Assembly (NCBI RefSeq): GCF_900115955.1
Contig: NZ_FOYL01000001.1
Span: forward strand, 434,001-498,000
DNA: 64,000 bases
From: Lentzea waywayandensis
GTDB taxonomy: Bacteria > Actinomycetota > Actinomycetes > Mycobacteriales > Pseudonocardiaceae
Reading direction: 5' to 3'
Shown: one piece after another, positions 1 to 13,919 of the stretch
Layout: the number at the start of each line of letters is the position of its first letter
Position numbering within the stretch: the first letter of the stretch is position 1
Translations under genes and position numbers: made by a program
Notes under the pieces: generated by a model
Databases searched by the model: none
The model's input: the letters and a program-made list of their open reading frames with translations, nothing else
What the model was told of the DNA's origin: nothing

Positions 1-312
1 GCGATTCCGGACCAGGCCACGGTGACCAGCACGATCGTCGTCTCCGGCTGCGCGGGCAACGCGTCGGCCACCTCGTCGATCAAGGTCTCGATCACGCACA
101 CCTACAAGGGCGACCTCGTGGTCGACCTGATCGCGCCCGACGGCACGGTCGTCAACCTGCACAACCGGTCCGGCGGCTCGGCCGACAACATCAACGAGAC
201 CTACACCAAGAACCTCTCCGGTGAGGCTGCCAACGGCACCTGGACGCTGCGCGTGCGCGACGCGGCGTTCCTGGACTCCGGCACGTTGAACAACTGGACG
301 CTCGACGTCTGA
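1..312 (+). CDS. C-terminal part of a secreted protein with a P/Homo B domain (5' end outside the window)
   Basis: The frame is open from base 1, so this is the 3' end of a larger gene. The visible ~103 residues read as a P-domain (proprotein-convertase P / Homo B): a beta-rich segment with 'HTYKGDLVVDLIAPDGT', then 'NGTWTLRVRD', ending in 'LNNWTLDV'. In actinomycetes such domains sit at the C terminus of secreted subtilisin-like or metallo-proteases, where they stabilise the catalytic domain. The catalytic part is not in the window, so the protease class is unknown. A perfect hairpin follows the stop codon. Confidence 0.75.
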   Translation, partial: AIPDQATVTSTIVVSGCAGNASATSSIKVSITHTYKGDLVVDLIAPDGTVVNLHNRSGGSADNINETYTKNLSGEAANGTWTLRVRDAAFLDSGTLNNWTLDV

Positions 313-339
313 GCAGACCAGCTGTAACCGCTGAACGAG

Positions 340-371
340 ACCGCCCCCGGTGCTTCCGCCTCGGGGGCGGT
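340..371. terminator. Bidirectional intrinsic terminator hairpin
   Basis: Perfect 10-bp stem ACCGCCCCCG / CGGGGGCGGT (340-349 and 362-371) with a 12-nt loop and a short T run on the + strand. It lies between two convergent genes and can serve both. Confidence 0.75.
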
Positions 372-376
372 TTCCT

Positions 377-1387
377 TCACCGGCAGCGTTGCGCCGCGTC
401 GGCCGCGGCCTGGAGCACGACCGGGGGCAGCCCCGGCACGTCCCGCGCCTGCCGCTGCGCCTCGGCGAACACCTCCCGGGCGAGTCCGATCTCCGCGACC
501 CCGGCGAGCAGGTACAGCTCCTTCACGAAATCGCGCCCGAGCCCGACCTCCCGCCAGTCGGCCACGCCCTGCAAGGCCGCCCCGCACTCCCGCAACGCGT
601 CCCAGGCGGAGCGGTGATCGCCGGCCTGGCGTTCGAGCTGGGCCAGAACGCACCACCCGACTGCGCGATCCCAGTCACTGTCCGCGAACGGAAGCGCCTC
701 CCGCTGGGTCCGCGCCGCCTCCGCGAACTCCCCGAGATCCGCGAGCTCGTAGCGCAACTGGTTCAACGTGCCGATGTCCCTCGAACGGCTCAGCGCCCAC
801 CGGTCCAGCTCGGCACGGGCCAGCTCCCGCTCCCCCGCCAGCTTCGCGCGCTCGACCCACGTCAGCGGGTCCTCGTCACCGGGATCGCGCGGGAACCACT
901 CGTGGCGGCCCTCCAGCCACTCCCGCACGTCCTCGTCGTCCACCTCCCGGTCGAGGAGGAACTCCAGCACCTCGTCCCGGTCGGGGTGCTCGCTCGCCCG
1001 CACGTACGCGACCGTCGCCTCGGCACCGGCGGCGAACACGTGCTCCTGGTCGTAGCCGCACCAGGTGTCGAAGTTGGCGCGCTTGATCGCGTGCTGCCGC
1101 CACACGTCCTCGACCTGCCCGTGCACGGCCAGCAGAAAGCCTGCCAGCCGGGCCTCCTCGCCGATGCCCTGGAACGGCGCGTTGCGACGGCACAACGCCT
1201 CCTGCTCGGCCAGGAACCGCAGTAGCGGCAGGTCGTCGGGCCGTCGGTCGTACTGCAACGCCCACAGCACCTTCGCGCGCGGCACCTCGTTCGCGTCGCT
1301 GCCGTCTTTGGTGCTCTCGTAGCGCAGTTCCTGCCACGCCGCCGCTGACTCCCGCATGCGCGCGAGGTCGCGCCGTGCCGCCTCCAT
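377..1387 (-). CDS. Hypothetical TPR-like cytoplasmic protein
   Basis: About 336 residues, rich in Trp, Arg and Glu, with no signal peptide or membrane segment. The C-terminal two thirds look like degenerate alpha-helical TPR pairs (for example 'LADLGEFAEAARTQREALPF' and 'AGDHRSAWDALRECGAAL'), which suggests a protein-protein interaction scaffold. I chose the ATG at 1387; an upstream in-frame ATG at 1414 would add nine residues but has no ribosome site. The gene is divergent from the ClpS-like gene, only 36 bases away. I do not recognise a named family and assign no function. Confidence 0.6.
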   Translation of the reverse strand: MEAARRDLARMRESAAAWQELRYESTKDGSDANEVPRAKVLWALQYDRRPDDLPLLRFLAEQEALCRRNAPFQGIGEEARLAGFLLAVHGQVEDVWRQHAIKRANFDTWCGYDQEHVFAAGAEATVAYVRASEHPDRDEVLEFLLDREVDDEDVREWLEGRHEWFPRDPGDEDPLTWVERAKLAGERELARAELDRWALSRSRDIGTLNQLRYELADLGEFAEAARTQREALPFADSDWDRAVGWCVLAQLERQAGDHRSAWDALRECGAALQGVADWREVGLGRDFVKELYLLAGVAEIGLAREVFAEAQRQARDVPGLPPVVLQAAADAAQRCR

Positions 1388-1411
1388 CACGGGTCCATTG
1401 TGGCGCTGTCG

Positions 1412-1417
1412 CATACT
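1412..1417 (+). promoter_or_regulatory. -10 box of a probable leaderless promoter for the ClpS-like gene
   Basis: CATACT lies exactly six bases before the ATG at 1424 and there is no Shine-Dalgarno sequence, so the transcript probably starts at the start codon. No convincing -35 was found. Confidence 0.4.
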
Positions 1418-1423
1418 TCATCC

Positions 1424-1666
1424 ATGACTTCTGGGGGAAGTTGGCAGGTCGTCGTGCACAACGACGACATCAACACGTTCGCACTCGTGCACTACGTCCT
1501 GCGCACGGTGTGCGGCCACGACGATGCGCGGGCACGAGCGAAGACGATGGAGATCCACCTCTCCGGCCGTTCCGTTCTGGGTGACTACGACCGCGCTTCC
1601 GCCGAGGCGATGGCCTTGCGCCTGGTGAGGCTCGGGGTGCGCGCGACGGCGGACGGTGCGCGATGA
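1424..1666 (+). CDS. clpS: ClpS-like adaptor of the Clp protease (N-end rule adaptor), short form
   Basis: An 80-residue protein. The motif 'WQVVVHNDDINTFALVHYVL' near residues 7-26 matches the ClpS signature (VVLHNDD..TF..V), including the Asp pair that binds the alpha-amino group of N-degrons. ClpS docks on the N domain of ClpA/ClpC and delivers substrates with destabilising N-terminal residues to ClpP. The usual flexible N-terminal extension is very short here. The stop overlaps the ATG of the next gene (ATGA), so the two are translationally coupled, as in the actinobacterial ClpS-DUF2017 pair. An in-frame upstream start at 1400 is less likely, because a -10 box fits the ATG used here. Confidence 0.75.
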   Translation: MTSGGSWQVVVHNDDINTFALVHYVLRTVCGHDDARARAKTMEIHLSGRSVLGDYDRASAEAMALRLVRLGVRATADGAR

Positions 1667-2123
1667 CCGAGGTGCACTTCGACGCCTTCCCCGCCGGCGA
1701 CGGCGTGCTGGCCCGCAGTTCGGACGAGAACCTCACGGCGATGGCGGACCGGCTCGACGAACTGTTGCGCCTGCTCGAGGACGGCGTGGTGCCGCCGGGA
1801 CGCGCGAAGTGGTGGCGCACTCCGGCCGCGGACGTGCTGCTGAGGCGGATGTTCCCGGTCTCCGACGAGTTCTGGGCCGGGCACCGCGAGAGCCTCACCG
1901 ATCCCGGACCCGCGAAGAGGGTGCGCGCCAGGATCGACGAGCCGACGCCGTGGCTCATCGGCTTCGACGAGGTCGAGGACTGGCTCATCGCGTTCGGCCT
2001 GATGCGCGCGCTCTACCTGACGGGGAGGGCGGCGACGACCTCGGGCGCGCAGGCGTTCAACCACGTCCCCGAGTGCCTGGTGGTGGCGCTGCAACCGAGC
2101 AGCGCCACCGGATGGCCTGCGGG

Positions 2124-2127
<4 letters not shown>
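1663..2127 (+). CDS. DUF2017-like (AosR-type) protein coupled to ClpS
   Basis: A 154-residue cytoplasmic protein starting inside the stop of the ClpS-like gene. It is divergent, but the pattern '[15 protein letters not shown]', then '[18 protein letters not shown]' follows the DUF2017 layout (helical segment LL.R.FP.., then A..WL.ALNDLRL.LG.R). In mycobacteria and streptomycetes a DUF2017 gene directly follows clpS; the mycobacterial member (AosR) has been described as an oxidative-stress regulator. The family call rests on this pattern plus gene order and is an inference. The stop overlaps the convergent mshC stop by four bases. Confidence 0.5.
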
Positions 2128-7760
<5,633 letters not shown>

Positions 7761-7809
7761 GGCGTACCGTTGGAGATCAAGGGCATTCGCCGGTGAAGGG
7801 CGGGGTCTC

Positions 7810-8592
7810 ATGATCTTCTTCGAAATCCTCGGTGGTCTCGTCGTGCTCGGAGGCCTCGGCCTCGCGATGAGCGCCCGAGTGATCAAACAGTTCGAACAGG
7901 GACTGGTGTTCCGGTTCGGCAAGCTCCGGGAGGGCGTGCGCGGGCCGGGGCTGACGATGCTGGTTCCCGGGGTCGACCAGCTCCGGAAGGTCAACCTGCA
8001 GATCGTCACCCTGCCCGTGCCGGCCCAGGACGGCATCACGCGCGACAACGTCACCGTGCGCGTGGACGCCGTCATCTACTTCAAGGTGCAGGACGCGGCG
8101 AAGGCCATCATCAACATCGAGGACTACCGGTTCGCGATGCAGCAGGTCGCGCAGGCCTCGCTCAGGTCGATCATCGGCAAGAGCGAACTGGACGACCTGC
8201 TGTCCAACCGCGAGCGCCTCAACCAGGGCCTGGAGCTGATGATCGACACGCCCGCGCTGGAGTGGGGCATCGACATCGACCGCGTCGAGATCAAGGACGT
8301 GGCGCTGCCGGAGAGCATGAAGCGCTCGATGTCGCGGCAGGCCGAGGCCGAACGCGAGCGCCGCGCCCGGATCATCACCGCGGACGGCGAGTTGCAGGCG
8401 TCCAAGAAGCTCTCCGAGGCCGCCGGGACCATGGAGGCGACACCCGGCGCGCTTCAGCTGCGGCTGTTGCAGACCATCGTGGAGGTGGCGGCGGAGAAGA
8501 ACTCGACGCTGGTGCTGCCGTTCCCGGTGGAGCTCCTGAGGTTCCTGGAGAAGAACACGAACCTCGAGCTTCCCAAAGATTCGCCGGAGTAG
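7810..8592 (+). CDS. SPFH/Band 7 membrane protein, slipin/stomatin-like
   Basis: A 260-residue protein with one N-terminal membrane segment (about residues 3-21), followed by an SPFH domain: 'VIKQFEQGLVFRFGKL', 'GPGLTMLVPGVDQ', then 'DAVIYFKVQD' and 'ASLRSIIGKSELDDLLSNR'. After it comes a helical flotillin-like stretch, 'RQAEAERERRARIITADGE'. Such proteins form oligomeric scaffolds that organise membrane microdomains and regulate membrane proteases or channels. No nfeD partner is adjacent. A GA-rich ribosome site precedes the ATG. The caspase gene starts 67 bases downstream in the same direction, so co-transcription is possible. Confidence 0.9.
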   Translation: MIFFEILGGLVVLGGLGLAMSARVIKQFEQGLVFRFGKLREGVRGPGLTMLVPGVDQLRKVNLQIVTLPVPAQDGITRDNVTVRVDAVIYFKVQDAAKAIINIEDYRFAMQQVAQASLRSIIGKSELDDLLSNRERLNQGLELMIDTPALEWGIDIDRVEIKDVALPESMKRSMSRQAEAERERRARIITADGELQASKKLSEAAGTMEATPGALQLRLLQTIVEVAAEKNSTLVLPFPVELLRFLEKNTNLELPKDSPE

Positions 8593-8659
8593 TCCATGTG
8601 AGTTAACCGGAGTAACACCTTCTGCCGCAGAACGACGTCCGGGCAGGGGGTAGTGAGGC

Positions 8660-11600
8660 ATGCAGGAGAGGGTCAGAGGCAGGTTCGTCGGCATCGGCGT
8701 CGGCTCCTACGAGCTGGTGCAGCCGTTGCAGCACGCCGTGAGCGACGTGCGGGAGCTGCGCGCCCTGCTCAAGGGCTACGACGGCGAACCGCTGGCCGAC
8801 CCCACCGAGGCCGACATCCGCGCGCACATGAAAGCGCTGCGCACCAAGCCGCAGGACGGCGGCGCGCTGGTGGCGTTGTGGAGCGGGCACGCGATCCCCG
8901 TCGCGGGCAATCTCAGGCTCCTGGCCAGGGACAACGACGGCGTGGTCGACGGGATCATGCTGCACGAGTTCGCGCTGTGGTGTGCCGCGTCGGGTGCGCA
9001 CCAGGTGCTCATCATCATCGACGCCTGCTATTCCGGTGCCCAGCTCGACGAGGCCGTGCGCACGGTCGCGGCCGTCCAGGAGGAGTTGCTGGCGGGCAAG
9101 GTGCACTGGGCGGGCGTGCTGGTGGCGTGTTCGAGCGTCGAAACGGCCCGTGACGGGCTGTTCGGCGGAAAGCTGCGCAAGCTGCTGCGTGCCGGTCCCA
9201 CGGCCGATGAGGACGCACGGCGGTGGAGCGACCGCATCGCGTTGGTCGACGGCGGCGCGGTCGGTACGGCGCTGCTGAACGCGTGGGACAGCGACATCCA
9301 ACGGCCGCGCTTCATGCAGTACGGGTCCGCACAACCGATGCTGCCGAACCCTCTCTACGCCGCGAACACGGTCGTGAAGCACCTTCTGCTCGCGGCCCGC
9401 GGTGGTGACTCCGCGACCAACCGGTCGTGGTTCACCGGCCGCACCGCCCAGGTCGACAAGGTCGTGAGCTGGGTGAAGTCCGGGGCGGCCGGCCTGCGGG
9501 TGGTCACCGGGTCGCCGGGCACGGGCAAGTCCGCGGTCGTCGGCCGAGTTGTCAGCCTGTCCAACTCGGCCGAGCGCGACCTCCTGTTGTCCACCGGGCC
9601 GTCGTTCCGGCACGCCGACCCCGGTCCCGAGTCGGTCGACGCCGCCGTGCACGCCCGCGCGATGGACGCCGACCGCGTCGCCGACCTGCTCAGCCGCCAG
9701 CTCGTCGCCGCGGGCCTGATCCCCGCACCCGACGGCCCGCGCCGGGGTGCCGCCGAACTGGTGGGCGTGGTCAGCGCGTTGACCACACCGCCGGTGCTGG
9801 TGGTCGACGGCCTGGACGAGGCGCGCGGCGAGTCGTTCTCGATCGCCACCTCGCTGCTGACCAAGCTCGCGGGCTACGCCGTCGTGATCGTCTCGACGCG
9901 GCAGGCGCACCGGGTCGCGGGTGGCGCTCCCCTGCTGACCGAGCTGTCGCCGGTCGAGGTGCTCGACCTCGACGACGCGGGCAGCGAGACCGACGTGCGC
10001 GAGTACGTACTGGCCCGCCTGGGATCCGGCGCTGCGCAGTCCACTGTGGACGAGCTGGCGAAGCTGCCGTTCCTGACCGCGTGGATGATCACCGACCAGG
10101 TGCTGGCCGACGGCGGTGGCGACCTCAAGCTCTCGCTGGAGGCGGCGTTCGACCGTGAACTCGCGAAGGTGCCCTCGGCCCGTGCGCTGCTGACCGCGTT
10201 GACGTGGAGCTACGGCGCGGGATTCCCCGAGGCCGAGTGGATGGCGGTCGCGCAGGCGTTGTCCGGCGAGGAGTTCACCCGTGACGACATCACCGCCGTG
10301 CTCACCGAACTGGGCCGTCACGTCGTGCAGGACGGTGAGGAAGGCACAGCGGTCTTCAAGCTGACGCACCAGACGTTCGCGGACCACCTGCGGCCGCAGT
10401 TCGCGCCGAGCCGGGACGTGGTGTTCGCGCCGGGCGCGGAGAAGGTGGCCTGCGCGTTGATCCGGCTGTACCGGCAGCGCATGGAGGCCGGCGTACCGCC
10501 GAACGTGCCGGGCTACCTGTGGAAGTACGCGTGGCGGCACTGCGGGCACGCGGGCACGCAGGCGTTGGACGGGTTGCGCGATCTCGCTGGGATGAACCGG
10601 ATGTTGTTGCCGGACATCGCTCTCGCGGCCACGACGGCGGCGAACGAGCTGATGCACTGGGGTCGCGGCGACGAGGCCATCGCACCGTTGGAGGAAGCCG
10701 CCGAGCACTTCCGCGCACTCGTACCGACACTGCGGATGTACCTGGCGGACCTGGCTTTCGTGCTGAACAAGCTCGGCCGGCGGTTCCGCGACGCCGGACG
10801 CCTCCAGCAGGCCGTCGCGCCCGCCGAAGAGGCGGCCGTGCGTTACCGCGAGCTGGTGGCGTCGACACCGACGACAGCCGAAAGCCTTACGCACAAACGG
10901 CTCGCGCAACGCATCGCGAAGACGACGACCCACGACGGTGACAATCCGACGTACGCGGCGCACCTCAGTGGCGCGTTGGTGGACCTGAGCGAGGTCTACG
11001 CGATGCTGGGACGTAGGCGGGAGGCGCTGTCCACGGCTCGTGACGCCGTCGCGGCCGTTGAAACCCATGCACCGCTTGCGCGCGCGATGACGTGTCTCGC
11101 CGCACGGTGCAGCGACTCCGGCCTGCGCTATGAGGCCATGCAACGGTCGAAGCAGGCGCGCGAGCTGTACTACCAGCTCGCGCAGACGAACCGGGTGTAC
11201 TACGCGGACCTGGTGAGCGCCCTGGTCGAGCTGAGCCGCGACTACCTCGCGCTGGGCAGGCTGTCCGACGCCGACGGCATGACCCGGCAGGCAGCGGAGA
11301 TCAGCGACACGCTCGGCAGGCACGCCGCGTTCCGGCCGCAACTCGCCGACGCGGCGCTGAGCCTGAGCGTCGCGTACAGCATGGTCGGTCGCACGGACGC
11401 GGCCATGAACACGGCCCGCCAGGCCGCCGACCTCGCCGACGGCTCGCGGATCCACGCCCAGGCGCTGCACAACCTGATGCGCCGCCAGCGTGACGCGGAC
11501 AAGCCCAGGGAGGCGCTGGCCACCGGTCTGCGCACCGTCGAGGTCTGCCTGCTGCCGGAGAACACCGACCGGCTCTCGACGCTGGCCGCCGCGTTGTTCA

Positions 11601-12556
11601 CGCTCGACACCCTCTGCGCGGGGCTCAAGCAGCCCGAGATCGTCGAGGAGACCTGGCAACGGGTGATCGCGCGGTTCAACGGCCCGCACCTCGCCACGTT
11701 GCTGATGCTGCGGGCGGCTGCCACGAGAGCCGGTGATCCGGCTGCGGCGAAGTGGCTGTGCCAGGCGCTCACGCACGTCGGCCAGTCGCGCCAGGCGATC
11801 CACGACGTGCACGACATCGCCCGCCGCCACTACGACTCCGGCCCGTGGCCGTGGGACTCCACACCGGACTGGCTGACGGTCGACCGTGCGTTGCTCAGGA
11901 CTGCCCGCGCGTGGGTGTTCGCGCGTTCGTACGCCGAGGAGCGCGCGCTCCTGGTCTCACACCCCGAGTTGTTGTCGACCGACGCCGATGTCGCGGTCAC
12001 GGAGGCGTTGTACGGGACGAGCCTGATCGAGGCGCAGGTCATCCAGTCGCGCCGCACGACCGCGCAGCAGCAGGGCGTCGCGCTCGCCTATCGCCCGTGG
12101 CTGCTCGCGAGTCTCGCGGACGAGTTCATGGACGCCACGCCCGCGCGCCGTCGCGAACTCCTCGCCACGCGGCGGGAGGAGTTGCTGGACAAGGAAGTGC
12201 TGAAGAACGTCCGCGACAACCGGCCCGTGCACGCGTTGCTGCTGCTGGCCGACGAGGACGCCGACGTGCTCGACCTCGTGCTGGACGCCGTGGAAGACCC
12301 TTCGCGCGTGATCGAGATCCTGCGGGGGCTCGCCGCCGGTGCGTCACCGCAGGCGTTGACCCAGGCCGTGACGGCGTTGGAGCCGCACGCGTTAGCGGCG
12401 CTGTACAAGGCGGTCGCGCGCGCTCGGGCCGGTGACGAACGTCTGGCGTTGCCCGCGGCGGAACAGCGTCTGGTGTGGATCCACGAGCTGACCTACCTGG
12501 TGCCCGCGAACCTCGCGTTGCTCTCCCTCATCCGCAAGCTCGCCGAGGAGACCTGA
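8660..12556 (+). CDS. Caspase-like (C14) - STAND NTPase - TPR protein, candidate NLR-type immune/cell-death effector
   Basis: A 1298-residue cytoplasmic protein. Residues 1-200 are a caspase-like peptidase with the catalytic dyad visible: His77 in 'ALWSGHA' and Cys123 in 'IIIDACYSG'. Residues about 255-640 are a P-loop STAND/NACHT-like NTPase with Walker A 'GSPGTGKS' (Lys290) and Walker B 'VLVVDGLDEA' (Asp383), followed by a winged-helix-like part. From about 670 to 1010 there are TPR-like helical repeats (for example 'AIAPLEEAAEHFRALV', 'AVAPAEEAAVRYRELV' and 'AMNTARQAADLAD'). A further helical C-terminal region has no recognised family. In this architecture a ligand sensed by the repeats is expected to trigger NTP-dependent oligomerisation and protease activation. 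Its stop shares one base with the lipase ATG. The gene carries a rare TTA codon (residue 1245). Confidence 0.9.
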   Translation: MQERVRGRFVGIGVGSYELVQPLQHAVSDVRELRALLKGYDGEPLADPTEADIRAHMKALRTKPQDGGALVALWSGHAIPVAGNLRLLARDNDGVVDGIMLHEFALWCAASGAHQVLIIIDACYSGAQLDEAVRTVAAVQEELLAGKVHWAGVLVACSSVETARDGLFGGKLRKLLRAGPTADEDARRWSDRIALVDGGAVGTALLNAWDSDIQRPRFMQYGSAQPMLPNPLYAANTVVKHLLLAARGGDSATNRSWFTGRTAQVDKVVSWVKSGAAGLRVVTGSPGTGKSAVVGRVVSLSNSAERDLLLSTGPSFRHADPGPESVDAAVHARAMDADRVADLLSRQLVAAGLIPAPDGPRRGAAELVGVVSALTTPPVLVVDGLDEARGESFSIATSLLTKLAGYAVVIVSTRQAHRVAGGAPLLTELSPVEVLDLDDAGSETDVREYVLARLGSGAAQSTVDELAKLPFLTAWMITDQVLADGGGDLKLSLEAAFDRELAKVPSARALLTALTWSYGAGFPEAEWMAVAQALSGEEFTRDDITAVLTELGRHVVQDGEEGTAVFKLTHQTFADHLRPQFAPSRDVVFAPGAEKVACALIRLYRQRMEAGVPPNVPGYLWKYAWRHCGHAGTQALDGLRDLAGMNRMLLPDIALAATTAANELMHWGRGDEAIAPLEEAAEHFRALVPTLRMYLADLAFVLNKLGRRFRDAGRLQQAVAPAEEAAVRYRELVASTPTTAESLTHKRLAQRIAKTTTHDGDNPTYAAHLSGALVDLSEVYAMLGRRREALSTARDAVAAVETHAPLARAMTCLAARCSDSGLRYEAMQRSKQARELYYQLAQTNRVYYADLVSALVELSRDYLALGRLSDADGMTRQAAEISDTLGRHAAFRPQLADAALSLSVAYSMVGRTDAAMNTARQAADLADGSRIHAQALHNLMRRQRDADKPREALATGLRTVEVCLLPENTDRLSTLAAALFTLDTLCAGLKQPEIVEETWQRVIARFNGPHLATLLMLRAAATRAGDPAAAKWLCQALTHVGQSRQAIHDVHDIARRHYDSGPWPWDSTPDWLTVDRALLRTARAWVFARSYAEERALLVSHPELLSTDADVAVTEALYGTSLIEAQVIQSRRTTAQQQGVALAYRPWLLASLADEFMDATPARRRELLATRREELLDKEVLKNVRDNRPVHALLLLADEDADVLDLVLDAVEDPSRVIEILRGLAAGASPQALTQAVTALEPHALAALYKAVARARAGDERLALPAAEQRLVWIHELTYLVPANLALLSLIRKLAEET

Positions 12557-13881
12557 TGACCGATCTGGTGGTGGTTCTGCCCGGCATTCTCGGCAGCACG
12601 CTGCGCAACGCGGACGGCATGGTCTGGGAGGTGTCCGGCAGGGCCGCTTTGCGCGCGGTGCTCACGCTCGGCCGCAGCCTGGGACGGTTGAAGCTGCCGG
12701 CGGGCATCGGCGACGAGCATCCCGGGGACGGCGTCGAGCCCGTGGCGTTGATGTCGGACCTGCACGTCATCCCCGGCATCTGGACGCCGTTGAAGGGCTA
12801 CGACCGGGTGACGCGCCGGATGAACTCGCTCGGCTACACCGTCGAGAAGGGCAACCTGCTGCTCTTCGCCTACGACTGGCGACTGTCGAACCGCTACAAC
12901 GGCGCGTTGCTCGCCCGGCGGGTGGACGAGGCGCTGGACCGGATCGGGCCGGACGCCAAGGTCAGCTTCGTGTGCCACTCGATGGGCGGGCTGGTGGCGC
13001 GGTGGTGCGTCGAACAGTGCGGGATGGCCGAGCGCACGGACAAGCTGATCACGATGGGCACGCCGTATCGCGGGGCCGCCGCCGCGTTGGACCAGCTGGT
13101 CAACGGCGTGCGCAAGGGGCTCGGGCCGTTGGCGATCGACCTGACGGAGTTCGCGCGGTCGATGCCGTCGCTGCACCAGCTGCTGCCCGAGTACGCGTGC
13201 ATCGAGTCGCCTGGTGGCCTGCTCAAGACGACTGAGACGTCGTTGCCCGAGCTCGACACGAAGATGGTCGAGGACGCGATGGCGTTCCACGGCGCGTTGA
13301 CCGACTCGTTCGCTGATCAGACGTACGCGATCCTCGGCGGTAAGCAGCCCACGGCCACCACCGCGCGTATCGCCGACGGCAAAGTCACCTGCTACCGGAC
13401 GTACGAGGGTGAGGACCTGTACGGCGATGCGACCGTGCCCATGGTCGGCGGCGCACGGCGGGGGCTGGCGTTGTCGTCGAACACGCTGCACCGCGTGACG
13501 GAGCAGCACACGTCGTTGCAGGACAACGCCGCCGTACTGGACGCGGTGGAGTCGTTCCTGACCGCGAAGGCCGTCGTCCCGCGCAACGTGACCGCGACGG
13601 AGCCTCAGGTCACCGTGCCCGACCTCGTGCTGATCGGGGAGGACCTGGAGGTCACCGTCGAGCTGAAGGACACGGCGGCGCGGGCGTTGAAGATCGCGTT
13701 GCTCGACGAGAACGGCAAACAGGTCGAATCGCGCAGTCCGGCGATCTCCGAGAGGATGACGATCAAATTCGATGAATTGGCCCCCGGCGCCTACTACGTG
13801 CAGGTCAGCGGCATTTCGACCGGCGCTCCGGTGGTCCCGGTGACCAGTGCGGTGCTCGTCATGGATTGCCCCCCGGTCTGA
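12556..13881 (+). CDS. LCAT-like alpha/beta hydrolase (lipase/acyltransferase) coupled to the caspase-STAND gene
   Basis: A 441-residue protein without a signal peptide, so it probably acts inside the cell. It starts '[16 protein letters not shown]' (oxyanion-hole HG-like strand) and has the lecithin:cholesterol acyltransferase layout, including '[10 protein letters not shown]'. The triad is visible: Ser142 in 'CHSMGG', Asp291 in 'YGDATVP' and His318 in 'EQHTSL'. A C-terminal beta-sandwich-like segment (about 360-441) may bind a partner or a membrane. LCAT-type enzymes cleave phospholipid acyl chains. The TGATG overlap with the caspase gene means coupled translation, which suggests it is a second effector or a substrate of the caspase. 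The substrate is unknown. Confidence 0.85.
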   Translation: MTDLVVVLPGILGSTLRNADGMVWEVSGRAALRAVLTLGRSLGRLKLPAGIGDEHPGDGVEPVALMSDLHVIPGIWTPLKGYDRVTRRMNSLGYTVEKGNLLLFAYDWRLSNRYNGALLARRVDEALDRIGPDAKVSFVCHSMGGLVARWCVEQCGMAERTDKLITMGTPYRGAAAALDQLVNGVRKGLGPLAIDLTEFARSMPSLHQLLPEYACIESPGGLLKTTETSLPELDTKMVEDAMAFHGALTDSFADQTYAILGGKQPTATTARIADGKVTCYRTYEGEDLYGDATVPMVGGARRGLALSSNTLHRVTEQHTSLQDNAAVLDAVESFLTAKAVVPRNVTATEPQVTVPDLVLIGEDLEVTVELKDTAARALKIALLDENGKQVESRSPAISERMTIKFDELAPGAYYVQVSGISTGAPVVPVTSAVLVMDCPPV

Positions 13882-13919
13882 CCGGGAGGACGATTCACGT
13901 CTGGCACGGAGGAGGCGCG

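Noticed and set aside
8603-11830. Long open frame on the minus strand, antisense to the caspase gene
   Set aside because: It is rich in Arg/Gln/Val without domain structure, and mirrors the high-GC third codon position of the real plus-strand gene. It is a compositional shadow.
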